The notes below the pieces were generated by a model, which saw only the letters and a list, made by a program, of their open reading frames with translations, searched no databases and was not told where the DNA came from. Positions 8,224 to 17,034 of a DNA stretch of 64,000 nt are shown here, one piece after another; positions within the stretch are counted from its first letter, which is position 1; each line of letters opens with the position of its first letter. The position numbers and the translations under genes are program-made. The stretch is taken from positions 1 through 64,000 of the forward strand of contig QFQR01000003.1 in assembly GCA_003243275.1 (NCBI GenBank). The letters are read 5' to 3'. The stretch comes from Leifsonia xyli (GTDB lineage Bacteria > Actinomycetota > Actinomycetes > Actinomycetales > Microbacteriaceae).

Positions 8224-8943
8224 TCAGCGCTTCGTGATGAGGCGGAATCCGGCGATGTAGAACGGCGCGAAGAAGATCGCGACGAGCACGACCGCGAGCG
8301 GGCCGGTGACGGCCATCGTGACGAACCAGGCGAGACCGCCGAAGGGGGCGATCCACCACGGCACGACACCGGCGCGGGCGAGGCCGAGCGAGTAGACCAT
8401 GAGGCCGATGAGCCCGCCGATGAGCCCCGAGAACTGCCAGAGGGCGACCATGGCGCCCGACTTCGCGGTCTCGTCCATGAGCACGGCCTGATCCATCGGC
8501 AGCACGTTGCCCGCGCTGATGAGGAACCAGTCCGAGAGCAGCAGGCCCGACATCTGGATCGCGCCGATGAGCAGCATCACGGCCGCGATGGGCAGCCAGA
8601 CGCTGCCGCGCTTGCCGCGCAGCAGGCCGCGTCCGGCGACCGCGGCGATGGCGAACAGCACCCATCCGTAGTGCAGGAAGCTCGCGGATGCGATGCTGAG
8701 CGCCGGGTCGGCGGCCAGCGAGGCGATGTAGCCGGCCTCGCCGGGCTCCGTCTGCACGGGCGAGGTCGCCATGCCGGCGACATGCAGCAGCGGTGCGGCG
8801 ATGAAGGTGACGCCCGCGAGGCGCTCCAGCAGGTGCGGGCGGAACGGGCCGAGCGCGGCGCGGCTGCGGCGGCGGGTGCCGGCGTTCTCGAGGCTGGCGG
8901 CCTCGGCGACGACGGCGTCGGTGGGGGTGTCGAGAGTGGTCAT
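8224..8943 (-). CDS. Polytopic membrane protein, unknown family
   Basis: A 239-residue protein with a polar N-terminus (1-40) and six or seven hydrophobic helices; the second half contains the Gly-rich SGLIGGLIGLMVYSLGLARAG and a final FFAPFYIAGFRLITKR. I do not recognise the family beyond a general resemblance to DUF4386-type proteins. ATG 8943 is chosen because it has an AAGG ribosome site and the frame before it is low-complexity. It lies just downstream of the response-regulator gene on the same strand, separated by 112 bp with four GTCCCG/CGGGAC words, which makes it a candidate target of that two-component system. Confidence 0.7.
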   Translation of the reverse strand: MTTLDTPTDAVVAEAASLENAGTRRRSRAALGPFRPHLLERLAGVTFIAAPLLHVAGMATSPVQTEPGEAGYIASLAADPALSIASASFLHYGWVLFAIAAVAGRGLLRGKRGSVWLPIAAVMLLIGAIQMSGLLLSDWFLISAGNVLPMDQAVLMDETAKSGAMVALWQFSGLIGGLIGLMVYSLGLARAGVVPWWIAPFGGLAWFVTMAVTGPLAVVLVAIFFAPFYIAGFRLITKR

Positions 8944-9000
8944 GTCAGTGCCTTCCAGGAGGTGGTGTGGTGGTTGATGTCTCCACACTCCTGGGCGGCG

Positions 9001-9054
9001 GTCCCGGGCGGCGAGGGAGCGGCGTCCCGCGCTGGTCCCGACCTCGCGCGGGAC
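9001..9054. promoter_or_regulatory. Cluster of GTCCCG half-sites before the membrane-protein gene
   Basis: GTCCCG occurs at 9001, 9024 and 9035 and its complement CGGGAC at 9049; 9024-9032 and 9046-9054 form a 9-bp inverted repeat (GTCCCGCGC/GCGCGGGAC). The same words form a 10-bp-arm palindrome before the histidine-kinase gene at 11837-11861. This suggests operators for the neighbouring NarL-type regulator. Part of it could instead be a terminator for the regulator gene. Confidence 0.5.
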
Positions 9055-9055
9055 G

Positions 9056-9709
9056 CTACAGGCGGCCGAGTCCCGCGTCGCGGGCGCGCACGATGGCCTC
9101 CGAACGGTCGGCCACCTGCAGCTTCGCGAAGATGTTCGACACGTTGTTGCGCACCGTCTTCGGCGAGAGGAACAGGGCCTGCGCGATCTGCGGATTGGAG
9201 CGTCCGGCGGCCAGCAGGTCGAGCACCTCCCGCTCGCGCTCGGTGAGCTGCGGGAAGGCGGGCGCATCCGGCGTCGGCACGCGCCCCGCGAAGTAGGCGG
9301 CGACGCGCTGCGCGACCGCGGCGCCGAAGACCAGCTCGCCCGCGTCGACCGAGCGGATGGCGCGCACGATCTCGTGCTGACTCGACCCCTTCACGAGGTA
9401 GCCGCGGGCGCCCGCGCGCATCGCCGAGAACACCGTCTCATCGTCTTCCGACATCGTGAGCACCACGACGGCGAGGTGCGGATGCCGCGCGGTCAGCTCG
9501 CGGGTCGCCGCGATGCCGTCGAGGCCCGGCATCTGCACGTCCATGACGACGACATCGGGGTCGGAGCGCTCGACCACCTCGAGCGCGACGGCGCCGTCCT
9601 CGGCGACCCCCACCACCTCGACCTCGTCGATCGATTCGAGCAGCATCGTGAGCCCGTCGCGGTATACGGGGTGGTCGTCGACGAGGACGACGCGGGTGGT
9701 CTCGGTCAT
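9056..9709 (-). CDS. NarL/FixJ-type response regulator
   Basis: A 217-residue DNA-binding regulator. The receiver domain (1-120) has the acidic pair VVLVDDHP (D11, D12), the phospho-acceptor Asp57 in VVVMDVQMPG, and the conserved Thr and Lys of VVLTMSEDD and YLVKGSS. The LuxR-type helix-turn-helix is near 150-195 (LTEREREVLDLLAAGRSNPQIA...LSPKTVRNNV). It is the partner of the histidine kinase just upstream on the same strand, whose stop overlaps its start as ATGA. The longer open frame reaching 10117 is only the antisense-rich continuation; ATG 9709 gives the family N-terminus. Confidence 0.93.
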   Translation of the reverse strand: MTETTRVVLVDDHPVYRDGLTMLLESIDEVEVVGVAEDGAVALEVVERSDPDVVVMDVQMPGLDGIAATRELTARHPHLAVVVLTMSEDDETVFSAMRAGARGYLVKGSSQHEIVRAIRSVDAGELVFGAAVAQRVAAYFAGRVPTPDAPAFPQLTEREREVLDLLAAGRSNPQIAQALFLSPKTVRNNVSNIFAKLQVADRSEAIVRARDAGLGRL

Positions 9710-11817
9710 GCGGGCTGCTCCTCGGGTGCGGGTGCGGGTGCGGGTGCGGGTGCGGGGTCGGGTGCGGGGTCGGATGCGGTGGACGCCTCGTCGGCGAGCG
9801 GCAGCGGCAGCAGAGCGGTGATGCGCGTGCCGCCCTCGGTCGCGGTCTCGATCGTGAACACCCCGCCGAGCTCCTCCGCGCGCTCCCGCATCGAGCGCAG
9901 GCCGAGGCCCGGCGTCGCATCCGGAGCCACCCCGCGGCCGTCGTCGGCGATCTCGACCCGCAGGGTGTCGGGCTCCCGGGCGAGGCGCACCACGATCTCC
10001 CGCGCGCCGGCGTGCCGCCGCGCGTTCGCGAGCCCCTCCGAGGCGATGCGGAACGCGGCGACCTCGACGGCGGCGGGGAGCGTGCCGAGCGCTCCGGCGT
10101 CGAGGCGCACCGCGCATCCGCCGCCGTCCATGCGCTCGGCGAGCTGCTCGATCGCCCGGGCCAGCCCGAGGTCGTCGAGCGCGGGCGGGCGCAGCTCGTG
10201 CACGATGCGTCTGATCGCGACGATCACCTCGCTCTGCTCCTGGATCGCCGCATCCAGCACGGTGCCCGCACGATCCGGGGATGCCGTGAGCAGGTTGCGG
10301 GAGGTCTCCAGCCGCAGCTTCACCCCCGCCAGCAGCGGCCCCAGCTCGTCATGCAGATCGCGCCGCAGCCGGGAGCGGCTCTCCTCGCGCGCGCGCACGA
10401 GCGATTCGCGGATGCCCTGCAGCTCGCGGTTCAGCTCGGCGTTGCGCAGCGCCGCCGCCGCGAGTCGCACGAGGTCCTCGAGCAGCCGTTGGTCGCGCGC
10501 GGAGACGACGGGGCGCCGCCCGGGCACCATCTCGATCCGTCCGATCGGGGTGCCGTCGTACTCGATCGGCACGCGCGTCAGCTCGGGCCCCCGGATGCCG
10601 ACCTCGGCTTCGATCGCCGCGCCGTCCGGGCGGTCGATGACGACCCGCACGTAGGGCGAGGCGAAGGCCTCCGCGATGGTGCGGGCGAGATCGTCGACCC
10701 GGCCCGCGGTGTCGGGGGAGTGGGCCAGCCGATCGCCGAGCGCCGAGACCAGCCCGTAGGGGTCGGCGCGCCTGCCGTACACGGCCCGGCTCGCGAAGCG
10801 GAACAGGCGCTCGCGCAGCGGGGCGTAGGCGACCGTCACCGCGATGACCGCGATGAGCATCGCCACCCGGTCGTCCAGCGCACCGCCGACCAGCACCACC
10901 AGCAGCACGTCGACGGCGATCACCGCCACCACGAGCACCGCGTAGACGAGCGTCCACGACAGCAGCCGGTCGATGTCGTAGAGCCGGTAGCGGGTGACGG
11001 CGATGAGCACCGACGCCGCGATGAGGCCGATCGTGAGACCCAGCAGCAGGTCGACCGCGATGCTCGGCAGGAAGGGGTAGCTGAAGGTCGCCGCGATGAA
11101 CACCGCGCCCGACCAGACGAGCCAGCGCAGCTGGGCCCGCTCGTCCGTGCTCGCGCCGAAGCGGCGGCGGATCGTCACCACGAGCGCGAGCAGCAGCGAG
11201 GCGAGCATCGCGGGGGAGGCGAGCGAGAGCACCACCTCCCAGACCGGGTCGGGCAGCGGCAGGGTCGGCGGCGCGGTGCGCTCGAAGGCCTCGAGCTGCT
11301 CGAGGCGGTCCGGTTCGCCCGCCGCGAGGATGTGCGCGGGCGCGAAGATGAAGGCGAACGGCATGAGGCAGCCGAGCACGATCGACACGATCGAGACGGG
11401 GAAGGTCCAGCCGCGCCGCAGCCGCCCATCCGGGAACAGCAGCAGGATCAGCTGGATCGGCAGGATGAGCACCGAGCCGAGCCGCGTGTAGAACCAGAAC
11501 GCCGGGAACGCCCAGACGGCATCCCGGTCGCCGTACCAGGCGAGGTTGACGAGCGCGCTCGCGAGGCCGTCGACGATCCACAGGGTGCCGAACACCGCGA
11601 GCACGACGGCGATCGGATGCCACGGCAACCGCCACAGCAGCAGCGCGCCCGGGATGAGCATGGCCGCGCCCGGCAGCACACTCGACCACCCCGACGAGAC
11701 GAGCGGGTCGGGATGGGTGGGCAGCACCTGGAGGTCGACGAGGATCGCCCCGACCGCGGCGGCGAGCGAGACCGCCGCGAGCACGGCGACCGCGATCCGG
11801 CTCGAGGTGCGTCGCAT
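9706..11817 (-). CDS. NarL-family sensor histidine kinase with multi-helix membrane domain
   Basis: A 703-residue kinase. The N-terminal part has about ten transmembrane helices, followed by a GAF-like region, a HisKA_3 dimerisation helix with phospho-acceptor His in RRDLHDELGPLLAG, and a HATPase domain with EIADDGRGVAP and GLGLRSMRERAEELGG. The C-terminus is a Pro-Ala repeat (DPAPAPAPAPAPEEQPA) encoded by a GGGTGC tandem repeat at about 9723-9760. I take ATG 11817 rather than the in-frame start 36 bp upstream, because that one lies inside the GTCCCG palindrome. Its signal is unknown. Confidence 0.9.
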   Translation of the reverse strand: MRRTSSRIAVAVLAAVSLAAAVGAILVDLQVLPTHPDPLVSSGWSSVLPGAAMLIPGALLLWRLPWHPIAVVLAVFGTLWIVDGLASALVNLAWYGDRDAVWAFPAFWFYTRLGSVLILPIQLILLLFPDGRLRRGWTFPVSIVSIVLGCLMPFAFIFAPAHILAAGEPDRLEQLEAFERTAPPTLPLPDPVWEVVLSLASPAMLASLLLALVVTIRRRFGASTDERAQLRWLVWSGAVFIAATFSYPFLPSIAVDLLLGLTIGLIAASVLIAVTRYRLYDIDRLLSWTLVYAVLVVAVIAVDVLLVVLVGGALDDRVAMLIAVIAVTVAYAPLRERLFRFASRAVYGRRADPYGLVSALGDRLAHSPDTAGRVDDLARTIAEAFASPYVRVVIDRPDGAAIEAEVGIRGPELTRVPIEYDGTPIGRIEMVPGRRPVVSARDQRLLEDLVRLAAAALRNAELNRELQGIRESLVRAREESRSRLRRDLHDELGPLLAGVKLRLETSRNLLTASPDRAGTVLDAAIQEQSEVIVAIRRIVHELRPPALDDLGLARAIEQLAERMDGGGCAVRLDAGALGTLPAAVEVAAFRIASEGLANARRHAGAREIVVRLAREPDTLRVEIADDGRGVAPDATPGLGLRSMRERAEELGGVFTIETATEGGTRITALLPLPLADEASTASDPAPDPAPAPAPAPAPEEQPA

Positions 11818-11836
11818 CCGCTCATCGTGGCAGGGG

Positions 11837-11868
11837 GGTGTCCCGTCTGTCACGGGACACCTGTCCCG
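11837..11868. promoter_or_regulatory. GTGTCCCGT palindrome upstream of the histidine kinase
   Basis: A perfect 10-bp inverted repeat (GGTGTCCCGT at 11837-11846, ACGGGACACC at 11852-11861, 5-nt spacer), followed by another GTCCCG at 11863-11868. It is 20 bp upstream of the kinase start and shares GTCCCG words with the region before 8943. Autoregulatory operator is the simplest reading; a terminator for menF is less likely, since menF lies on the other side and is transcribed away from a hairpin here. Confidence 0.55.
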
Positions 11869-11877
11869 CGTGCGGGC

Positions 11878-13128
11878 TCAGCCGAAGGCCTCCACGATGG
11901 GGCGGAACTTGAGCTTCGTCTCGGCGAGCTCCACGTCGGGGTCGGATGCCGCGAGGATGCCGCCGCCCGCGAACGCCCGGATCCCGCCGTCGGATGCGAC
12001 CTCGGCCGAGCGCAGCGACACCGCCCACTTGCCGTCGCCGCTCGCGTCGACCCAGCCGACCGGCCCGCCGTAGCGTCCCCGGTCGAGCGGCTCGAGCTCG
12101 CGGATCAGCTCGAGCGCGGCCAGCGTCGGCGTGCCCGCGACCGCGGCCGTCGGGTGCATCGCCGCCGCGAGATCGAGCGCCGAGGAGCCGTCGGAGAGCG
12201 TCCCCTCGATGTTGGTGGCGAGATGCCAGAGATTCGGCAGCTTGAGCGCGAAAGGGATCTCGCTCGTCGAGACGCCCGACCGCGCGTGCGGGGCGAGCGT
12301 GTCGAGCACGCTCTGCACGGCGTAGCGGTGCTCGTCGAGGTCCTTCGTCGAGGTCGCGAGCCGGAGCGCCGCCGCGTGGTCGGCATCCGCGTCCACCCCG
12401 CGCGCGATCGAGCCGGCGAGCACGCGCGCCGTCACCTTGCCGTGGTCCACCCGCACGAGCGTCTCGGGGCTCGAGCCGATGTGCCCGTCGACGGCGAAGG
12501 TCCAGGTGTCGGGGTAGCCGAGCGCGAGGTCGGCGAGCACCCGGCGCAGGTCTCCCCCCTCGGGCAGGTGGCCGACGAGATCGCGGGCCAGCACGACCTT
12601 GCGCAGCCCGCCGCCGCGGATGCGCTCCACGGCCTGCGCGACGATCTCCCGGAAGCGTTCGGGCGGCACGGCGCCCGGCTGCAGCGACAGCCGGAACTCG
12701 GCACCGAGCGGTCGCTTCTCGGGCGCGGGCGGCGGATGCTCCTCGCCGGCGACCGTGACCTCGGTGACCCAGGTCACCCCGTCACGACGCCCGATGATGG
12801 TGCGCGGAACGATCAGCACGCTCTCGAACGCCGAGCGCTCATCGAAGCTGAAGGCGCCGAAGGCGAGCAGGCCGGTGCCCGAGCGCTGCACCGCGTCGTC
12901 GACGGATGCCGCGGCCGCGATCCGACGCCAGGTCTCGGCGGCCCGCGCGATGCGGTCGGGCCCGGTGAAGCTCAACCGGAGCGCCTCGCCGAGCCCCGCG
13001 ACCCCCTCGCCGCGGCGCATGAAGAGCAGCGGCGAGCGCGCGTCGAGCAGCGGGAGCAGCGAGGTCACCTGGTCGGCCGCGCGGGTGCGGGCGGTGAGCA
13101 CGGGCACGACGCCCTCGGCAGCGGTCAC
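11878..13128 (-). CDS. menF: Isochorismate synthase MenF
   Basis: A 416-residue chorismate-binding enzyme that makes isochorismate, the first committed step to menaquinone. The C-terminal catalytic half contains GGLRKVVLARDL, the IGSSPETLVRV segment, ARVLAGSIARG, STKDLDEHRYAVQSVLDTL, LPNLWHLATNIEG, MHPTAAVAGTPTLAALELI, and FAGGGILAASDPDVELAETKLKFRPI, all typical of isochorismate/salicylate synthases. A siderophore (salicylate) role is possible in principle, but the menG neighbour, divergently transcribed 109 bp away, favours menaquinone. Start is GTG 13128 with a GGAGG-like site. Confidence 0.92.
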   Translation of the reverse strand: MTAAEGVVPVLTARTRAADQVTSLLPLLDARSPLLFMRRGEGVAGLGEALRLSFTGPDRIARAAETWRRIAAAASVDDAVQRSGTGLLAFGAFSFDERSAFESVLIVPRTIIGRRDGVTWVTEVTVAGEEHPPPAPEKRPLGAEFRLSLQPGAVPPERFREIVAQAVERIRGGGLRKVVLARDLVGHLPEGGDLRRVLADLALGYPDTWTFAVDGHIGSSPETLVRVDHGKVTARVLAGSIARGVDADADHAAALRLATSTKDLDEHRYAVQSVLDTLAPHARSGVSTSEIPFALKLPNLWHLATNIEGTLSDGSSALDLAAAMHPTAAVAGTPTLAALELIRELEPLDRGRYGGPVGWVDASGDGKWAVSLRSAEVASDGGIRAFAGGGILAASDPDVELAETKLKFRPIVEAFG

Positions 13129-13237
13129 GCCTCCACCCTAGGCCGGTCGGGCGGCGTCGGTGGTCGCCTCGGAGCCATCGGCGTCCGCACCGCAGCACGG
13201 CCCCGGGCGCACGGCATACGGCCCGGATAGGATGGCC

Positions 13238-13990
13238 ATGGTGAACAGGGCGGACATGGAGAAGCGGCCGGACGAGGTGTCCGGCATGTTCGACGACGTC
13301 GCCCGCGGCTACGACCGCACCAACGACATCCTCTCGATGGGGAACGCGCCGCTCTGGCGGATCGCGACCGTCAAGGCGGTCGCCCCGCAGCCGGGCGAGC
13401 GCATCCTCGACATCGCGGCGGGCACCGGCACCTCGGCGGCCGCGATCGCGAAGTCCGGTGCCACGGTGGTGGCGGTCGACTTCTCGCCCGGCATGATCGC
13501 GGAAGGGCGCCGTCGGCATCCGAAGCTCGAGTTCGTCGAGGCCGACGCGCAGCGCCTGCCCTTCGGCGACGACGAGTTCGACGCCGTCACCATCAGCTTC
13601 GGGCTGCGCAACATCTCCGATCCTGTCGCCGCGCTCGGCGAGATGTACCGCGTGCTGAAGCCGGGCGGCCGGCTCGTGGTGTGCGAGTTCTCGCATCCGA
13701 CCAACCCGGTCATGCAGTTCGGCTACGACGGCTGGATGAAGCTCGGCATGCCGCTCGTCGCGAAGCTCGCGAGCACCAACCCCGACGCGTACCGCTACCT
13801 GCTCGAGTCGATCCGCCAGTGGCCCGACCAGCAGGCGCTCGCGAAGTGGATCCGCGGGGTGGGCTTCGCACGTGTCGCCCACCGCAACCTGACGGGCGGC
13901 GTCGTCGCCCTGCACCGCGGACGCAAGCCCCTCGACCCCGCGGTGCGCGCATCCGCCGCGCGCCGCCGCGCGCCGCGCTCCGCCACCTGA
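13238..13990 (+). CDS. menG: Demethylmenaquinone methyltransferase MenG/UbiE
   Basis: A 250-residue SAM-dependent methyltransferase performing the last step of menaquinone synthesis. Motif I is ILDIAAGTGTSAAAIA, followed by VVAVDFSPGMI, EADAQRLPF and the UbiE signature ITISFGLRNI, then RVLKPGGRLVVCEFSHP. Several starts lie close together (ATG 13232, ATG 13238, GTG 13241); 13238 has the best spaced AGGA. The last 20 residues are Arg/Ala-rich and outside the family core. Confidence 0.94.
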   Translation: MVNRADMEKRPDEVSGMFDDVARGYDRTNDILSMGNAPLWRIATVKAVAPQPGERILDIAAGTGTSAAAIAKSGATVVAVDFSPGMIAEGRRRHPKLEFVEADAQRLPFGDDEFDAVTISFGLRNISDPVAALGEMYRVLKPGGRLVVCEFSHPTNPVMQFGYDGWMKLGMPLVAKLASTNPDAYRYLLESIRQWPDQQALAKWIRGVGFARVAHRNLTGGVVALHRGRKPLDPAVRASAARRRAPRSAT

Positions 13991-14009
13991 ACCGCAGAAC
14001 GGCCACCAC

Positions 14010-15071
14010 GTGACCCCGACCCCGTCGATCATCCGGCGCCGCACGCTCGGTGCCACCCTCGGTCTCGGCGACGCGCTCTTCGCGTCCAACGCGGAGAAGA
14101 GCTTCGCCCGCGCGATCGAGGCGGGCCTCGAGCAGGTCGAGGCGGGCCTCGCCACCCAGCTCGCCTTCGCCGACGACATCGCGGATGCGGCGGGCCGCTA
14201 CCTGCTCGACGCCGGCGGCAAGCGGGTGCGGCCGGTGCTCGCGCTGCTCACCGCGCAGCTCGGCGAGGGCGCCAACGACGACGTCGTGGTGGGTGCGCAG
14301 GCCGTCGAGATCACCCACGTCGCCTCGCTCTATCACGACGACGTCATGGACGATGCGCAGGTGCGCCGGGGCGTGCCGAGTGCGCAGACGGTGTGGGGCA
14401 ACTCGGTCGCGATCCTCACCGGCGACCTGCTCTTCGCCCGCGCCTCGAAGCTCATCGCGAGTCTCGGCGACCGCGCCCTCACCATCCAGGCCGACGTCTT
14501 CGAGCGGCTCTGCCTCGGACAGCTGCACGAGACGGTGGGGCCGAAGCCCGGCGAGGACCCGATCGAGCACTACCTGGGGGTGCTCGCCGACAAGACGGGC
14601 TCGCTCATCTCCTGCGCGGCCGTCATCGGGGTGATCTTCTCGAACGCCCCCGCGGAGTACCGCGAGCCGGTCGAGACCTTCGGCGAGAAGGTCGGGGTCG
14701 CCTTCCAGCTCGTCGACGACGTCATCGACCTCTCCGGGGAGATCGCGCAGACCGGCAAGGAGGCCGGAACCGATCTGCGGGCCGGTGTGCCCACCCTGCC
14801 CCTGCTGTATCTGCGCCGCGACGCCGAGACGGATGCCGCATCCGCCGCCCTGCTCGCACGTCTCGACGCCGGCCGCGCCGCGGACGCCGACCCCGCCGTG
14901 TTCGCGGATGCCGTGGCCGAGCTGCGCGAGCATCCCGTGACCGCCGCGACCCTCGCCGAGGCGCACCGGTGGGCCGACGAGGCCGTCGCCGCCCTCGCCC
15001 CGCTGCCCGACGGTCCGGTCAAGAAATCGCTCACCCGGTTCGCTCGGGCGATCGTGGAGCGCACGGGCTGA
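14010..15071 (+). CDS. Long-chain all-trans polyprenyl diphosphate synthase
   Basis: A 353-residue prenyl synthase likely providing the menaquinone side chain. The first Asp-rich motif is SLYHDDVMDDAQVRRG and the second QLVDDVIDLSG; GGKRVRP and KTGSLI are also family marks. The actual chain length cannot be read reliably; position directly after menG suggests hepta- to nonaprenyl diphosphate for MK-7 to MK-9 or longer. It starts at GTG 14010, 19 nt after menG, and probably shares its transcript. Confidence 0.92.
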   Translation: MTPTPSIIRRRTLGATLGLGDALFASNAEKSFARAIEAGLEQVEAGLATQLAFADDIADAAGRYLLDAGGKRVRPVLALLTAQLGEGANDDVVVGAQAVEITHVASLYHDDVMDDAQVRRGVPSAQTVWGNSVAILTGDLLFARASKLIASLGDRALTIQADVFERLCLGQLHETVGPKPGEDPIEHYLGVLADKTGSLISCAAVIGVIFSNAPAEYREPVETFGEKVGVAFQLVDDVIDLSGEIAQTGKEAGTDLRAGVPTLPLLYLRRDAETDAASAALLARLDAGRAADADPAVFADAVAELREHPVTAATLAEAHRWADEAVAALAPLPDGPVKKSLTRFARAIVERTG

Positions 15072-15127
15072 GCCCTGAGCCGACCGCACGCCCCCCGCGC
15101 CTCGCGCGCCCAGGAAGGAAACCCCCT

Positions 15128-16480
15128 ATGAAGCTCCGCCTCGCCATCGTGGGTGCCGGACCCGCCGGCATCTACGCCGCCGACATCCTGCTGAAGTACG
15201 AGCGCAGCTTCGACGTCTCGATCGACCTCTTCGAGCAACTGCCCGCCCCCTACGGGCTCGTGCGCTACGGGGTCGCCCCCGACCACCCCCGCATCAAGGG
15301 CATCATCACGGCGCTGCGCGAGGTGCTCGACCGCGGCGACATCCGCATCTTCGGCAACGTGCTCTACGGGCGCGACATCACCCTCGACGACCTCAAGAAG
15401 CACTACCACGCGGTGATCTTCGCGACCGGTGCGGTGCACGATGCGGGCCTCGGCATCCCCGGGATCGAGCTGCCGGGCAGTTACGGCGCGGCCGACTTCG
15501 TGAGCTGGTTCGACGGGCACCCCGACGTGCCGCGCGAGTGGCCGCTCGAGGCGGAGTCGATCGCGGTGCTCGGCAACGGAAACGTGGCGCTCGACGTGGC
15601 GCGGATGCTCGCGAAGCATCCCGAGGACCTGCTGCCGACCGAGATCCCCGACAACGTCTATGCGGGGCTGAAGGCGTCTCCGGTGACCGATGTGCACGTC
15701 TTCGGACGCCGCGGGCCGATGCAGGTGAAGTTCACGCCGCTCGAGTTGCGGGAGCTGGGCGAGCTGCGCGACGTCGACATGATCGTGTACGACGAGGACT
15801 TCGACTACGACGAGGCCTCGAAGCGGGCGATCGAGTCGAACAAGCAGGTGCTCGTGATCGACAAGGTGCTCAGCCAGTGGCGGCAGCGCGAGGTGGGGCA
15901 GGCGTCGCGGCGGCTGCACCTGCACTTCTACGCGAAGCCGCTCGAGATCGTGGGCGACGAGGCGGGCATCACGGCGTTCCGCTACGAGCGCACCGAACCG
16001 GATGGCGAGGGCGGCGTGCGCGGAACGGGCGAGCTGCGCGAGGTTCCGGTGCAGGCCGTGTACCGGGCCGTCGGCTATTTCGGCTCACCGCTTCCGGGGA
16101 TCCCCTTCGACAAGAAGCACGGCGTGATCCCGAACCACGAGGGCCAGGTGCTCGACGGCGAGAACGACGTCGTGCCGGGCGTCTACGCGACCGGGTGGAT
16201 CAAGCGCGGGCCGGTGGGTCTCATCGGACACACAAAGTCGGATGCGATGGAGACCATCTCGCACCTCGTGAAGGACCAGGCGAGCTGGTGGAGCCCCGCC
16301 GAGCCGGAGGAGGCGTCGGTCGTGGCGCTGCTCGAGGAGCGGGGGGTGGCGTACACCAACCTCGACGGCTGGCATCGGCTCGACGAGCACGAGATCGCCC
16401 TCGGCGAGCCGCACGGTCGCGCCCGCATCAAGGTCGTGCCGCGCGACGAGATGGTCGAGATCAGTCGCGACGCCCCCTGA
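15128..16480 (+). CDS. fprA: Ferredoxin/adrenodoxin-type NADP reductase (FprA family)
   Basis: A 450-residue flavoenzyme of the adrenodoxin-reductase family. It has the N-terminal FAD motif AIVGAGPAGIYAADIL, PYGLVRYGVAPDHPRIK, the NADP-binding VLGNGNVALDVARML, FGRRGPMQVKFTP, and the C-terminal GWIKRGPVGLIGHTKSDA. It transfers electrons between NADPH and ferredoxin. ATG 15128 with AGGAAGG upstream is clear; the open frame to 14393 is not coding. It follows the prenyl synthase by 56 nt on the same strand but no pathway link is evident. Confidence 0.92.
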   Translation: MKLRLAIVGAGPAGIYAADILLKYERSFDVSIDLFEQLPAPYGLVRYGVAPDHPRIKGIITALREVLDRGDIRIFGNVLYGRDITLDDLKKHYHAVIFATGAVHDAGLGIPGIELPGSYGAADFVSWFDGHPDVPREWPLEAESIAVLGNGNVALDVARMLAKHPEDLLPTEIPDNVYAGLKASPVTDVHVFGRRGPMQVKFTPLELRELGELRDVDMIVYDEDFDYDEASKRAIESNKQVLVIDKVLSQWRQREVGQASRRLHLHFYAKPLEIVGDEAGITAFRYERTEPDGEGGVRGTGELREVPVQAVYRAVGYFGSPLPGIPFDKKHGVIPNHEGQVLDGENDVVPGVYATGWIKRGPVGLIGHTKSDAMETISHLVKDQASWWSPAEPEEASVVALLEERGVAYTNLDGWHRLDEHEIALGEPHGRARIKVVPRDEMVEISRDAP

Positions 16481-16488
16481 GCGGGCGG

Positions 16489-16899
16489 TCAGTGCTCGGA
16501 CGTGCCGCCCCAGACGCGCACGGTGAGCGCGGCCACATCGCGGTCGAGGTGGTCGATGCGAGCCCCCATCGACTCGAATCGCGTGTTCATCTCGGTGTGC
16601 AGGCCGGTGATGCGCGTGTCGACGGCGTCGAAACGGTAGTTGACCGCTTCGAAGCGGGCGTCCATTTCGGCGCGGAGACTGCGGATCTCGCCTCGGAGGC
16701 CGCCGATCTCCGCGCCCATCTCGCCGCGGAGGCCGCCGATCTCCGCGCTCACCTCGGCGCGGAGGCCCGCCATCTCGGCGCGCAGCCCCGTGACGGCCGC
16801 GGTGATGCTGCGGCCGAGCAGGGTCGTCATGATCGACATCCCCCCGACGACGATCGCCGCGAAGACCCCGATGAGGGTCCAGATCTGCGGGTCGTTCAC
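16489..16899 (-). CDS. Membrane-anchored coiled-coil protein
   Basis: A 136-residue protein with one transmembrane helix (about 4-26) and then a long coiled coil built from a repeated unit of roughly LRAEMAGLRAEV/IGGLRGEM (residues 38-80), followed by FEAVNYRFDAVDTRI and ARIDHLDRDVAAL. It resembles the widespread small DUF1640-like or hemolysin XhlA-like proteins in layout only; no function can be assigned. GTG 16899 is preferred over GTG 16905 because AGGAGG at 16905-16910 is then 5 nt away. It is convergent with the reductase gene, 8 bp apart. Confidence 0.7.
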   Translation of the reverse strand: MNDPQIWTLIGVFAAIVVGGMSIMTTLLGRSITAAVTGLRAEMAGLRAEVSAEIGGLRGEMGAEIGGLRGEIRSLRAEMDARFEAVNYRFDAVDTRITGLHTEMNTRFESMGARIDHLDRDVAALTVRVWGGTSEH

Positions 16900-17034
16900 G
16901 AGCACCTCCTCAGTGTGGCAGCGGCCCGTTGCCCACGGTAGCCACCCGTGCAGCAGGGGGAATCCGGCAGACCCGGAACCGTGGAGAGCGGCTAACGCAC
17001 GCGCCTGTGGAGGAGTAGACGTGCTCCCGGCGCG

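Noticed and set aside
10012..13230. Long plus-strand open frame (1072 codons)
   Set aside because: Antisense to the histidine kinase and menF; composition dominated by Arg, Gly, His and Asp with no domain.
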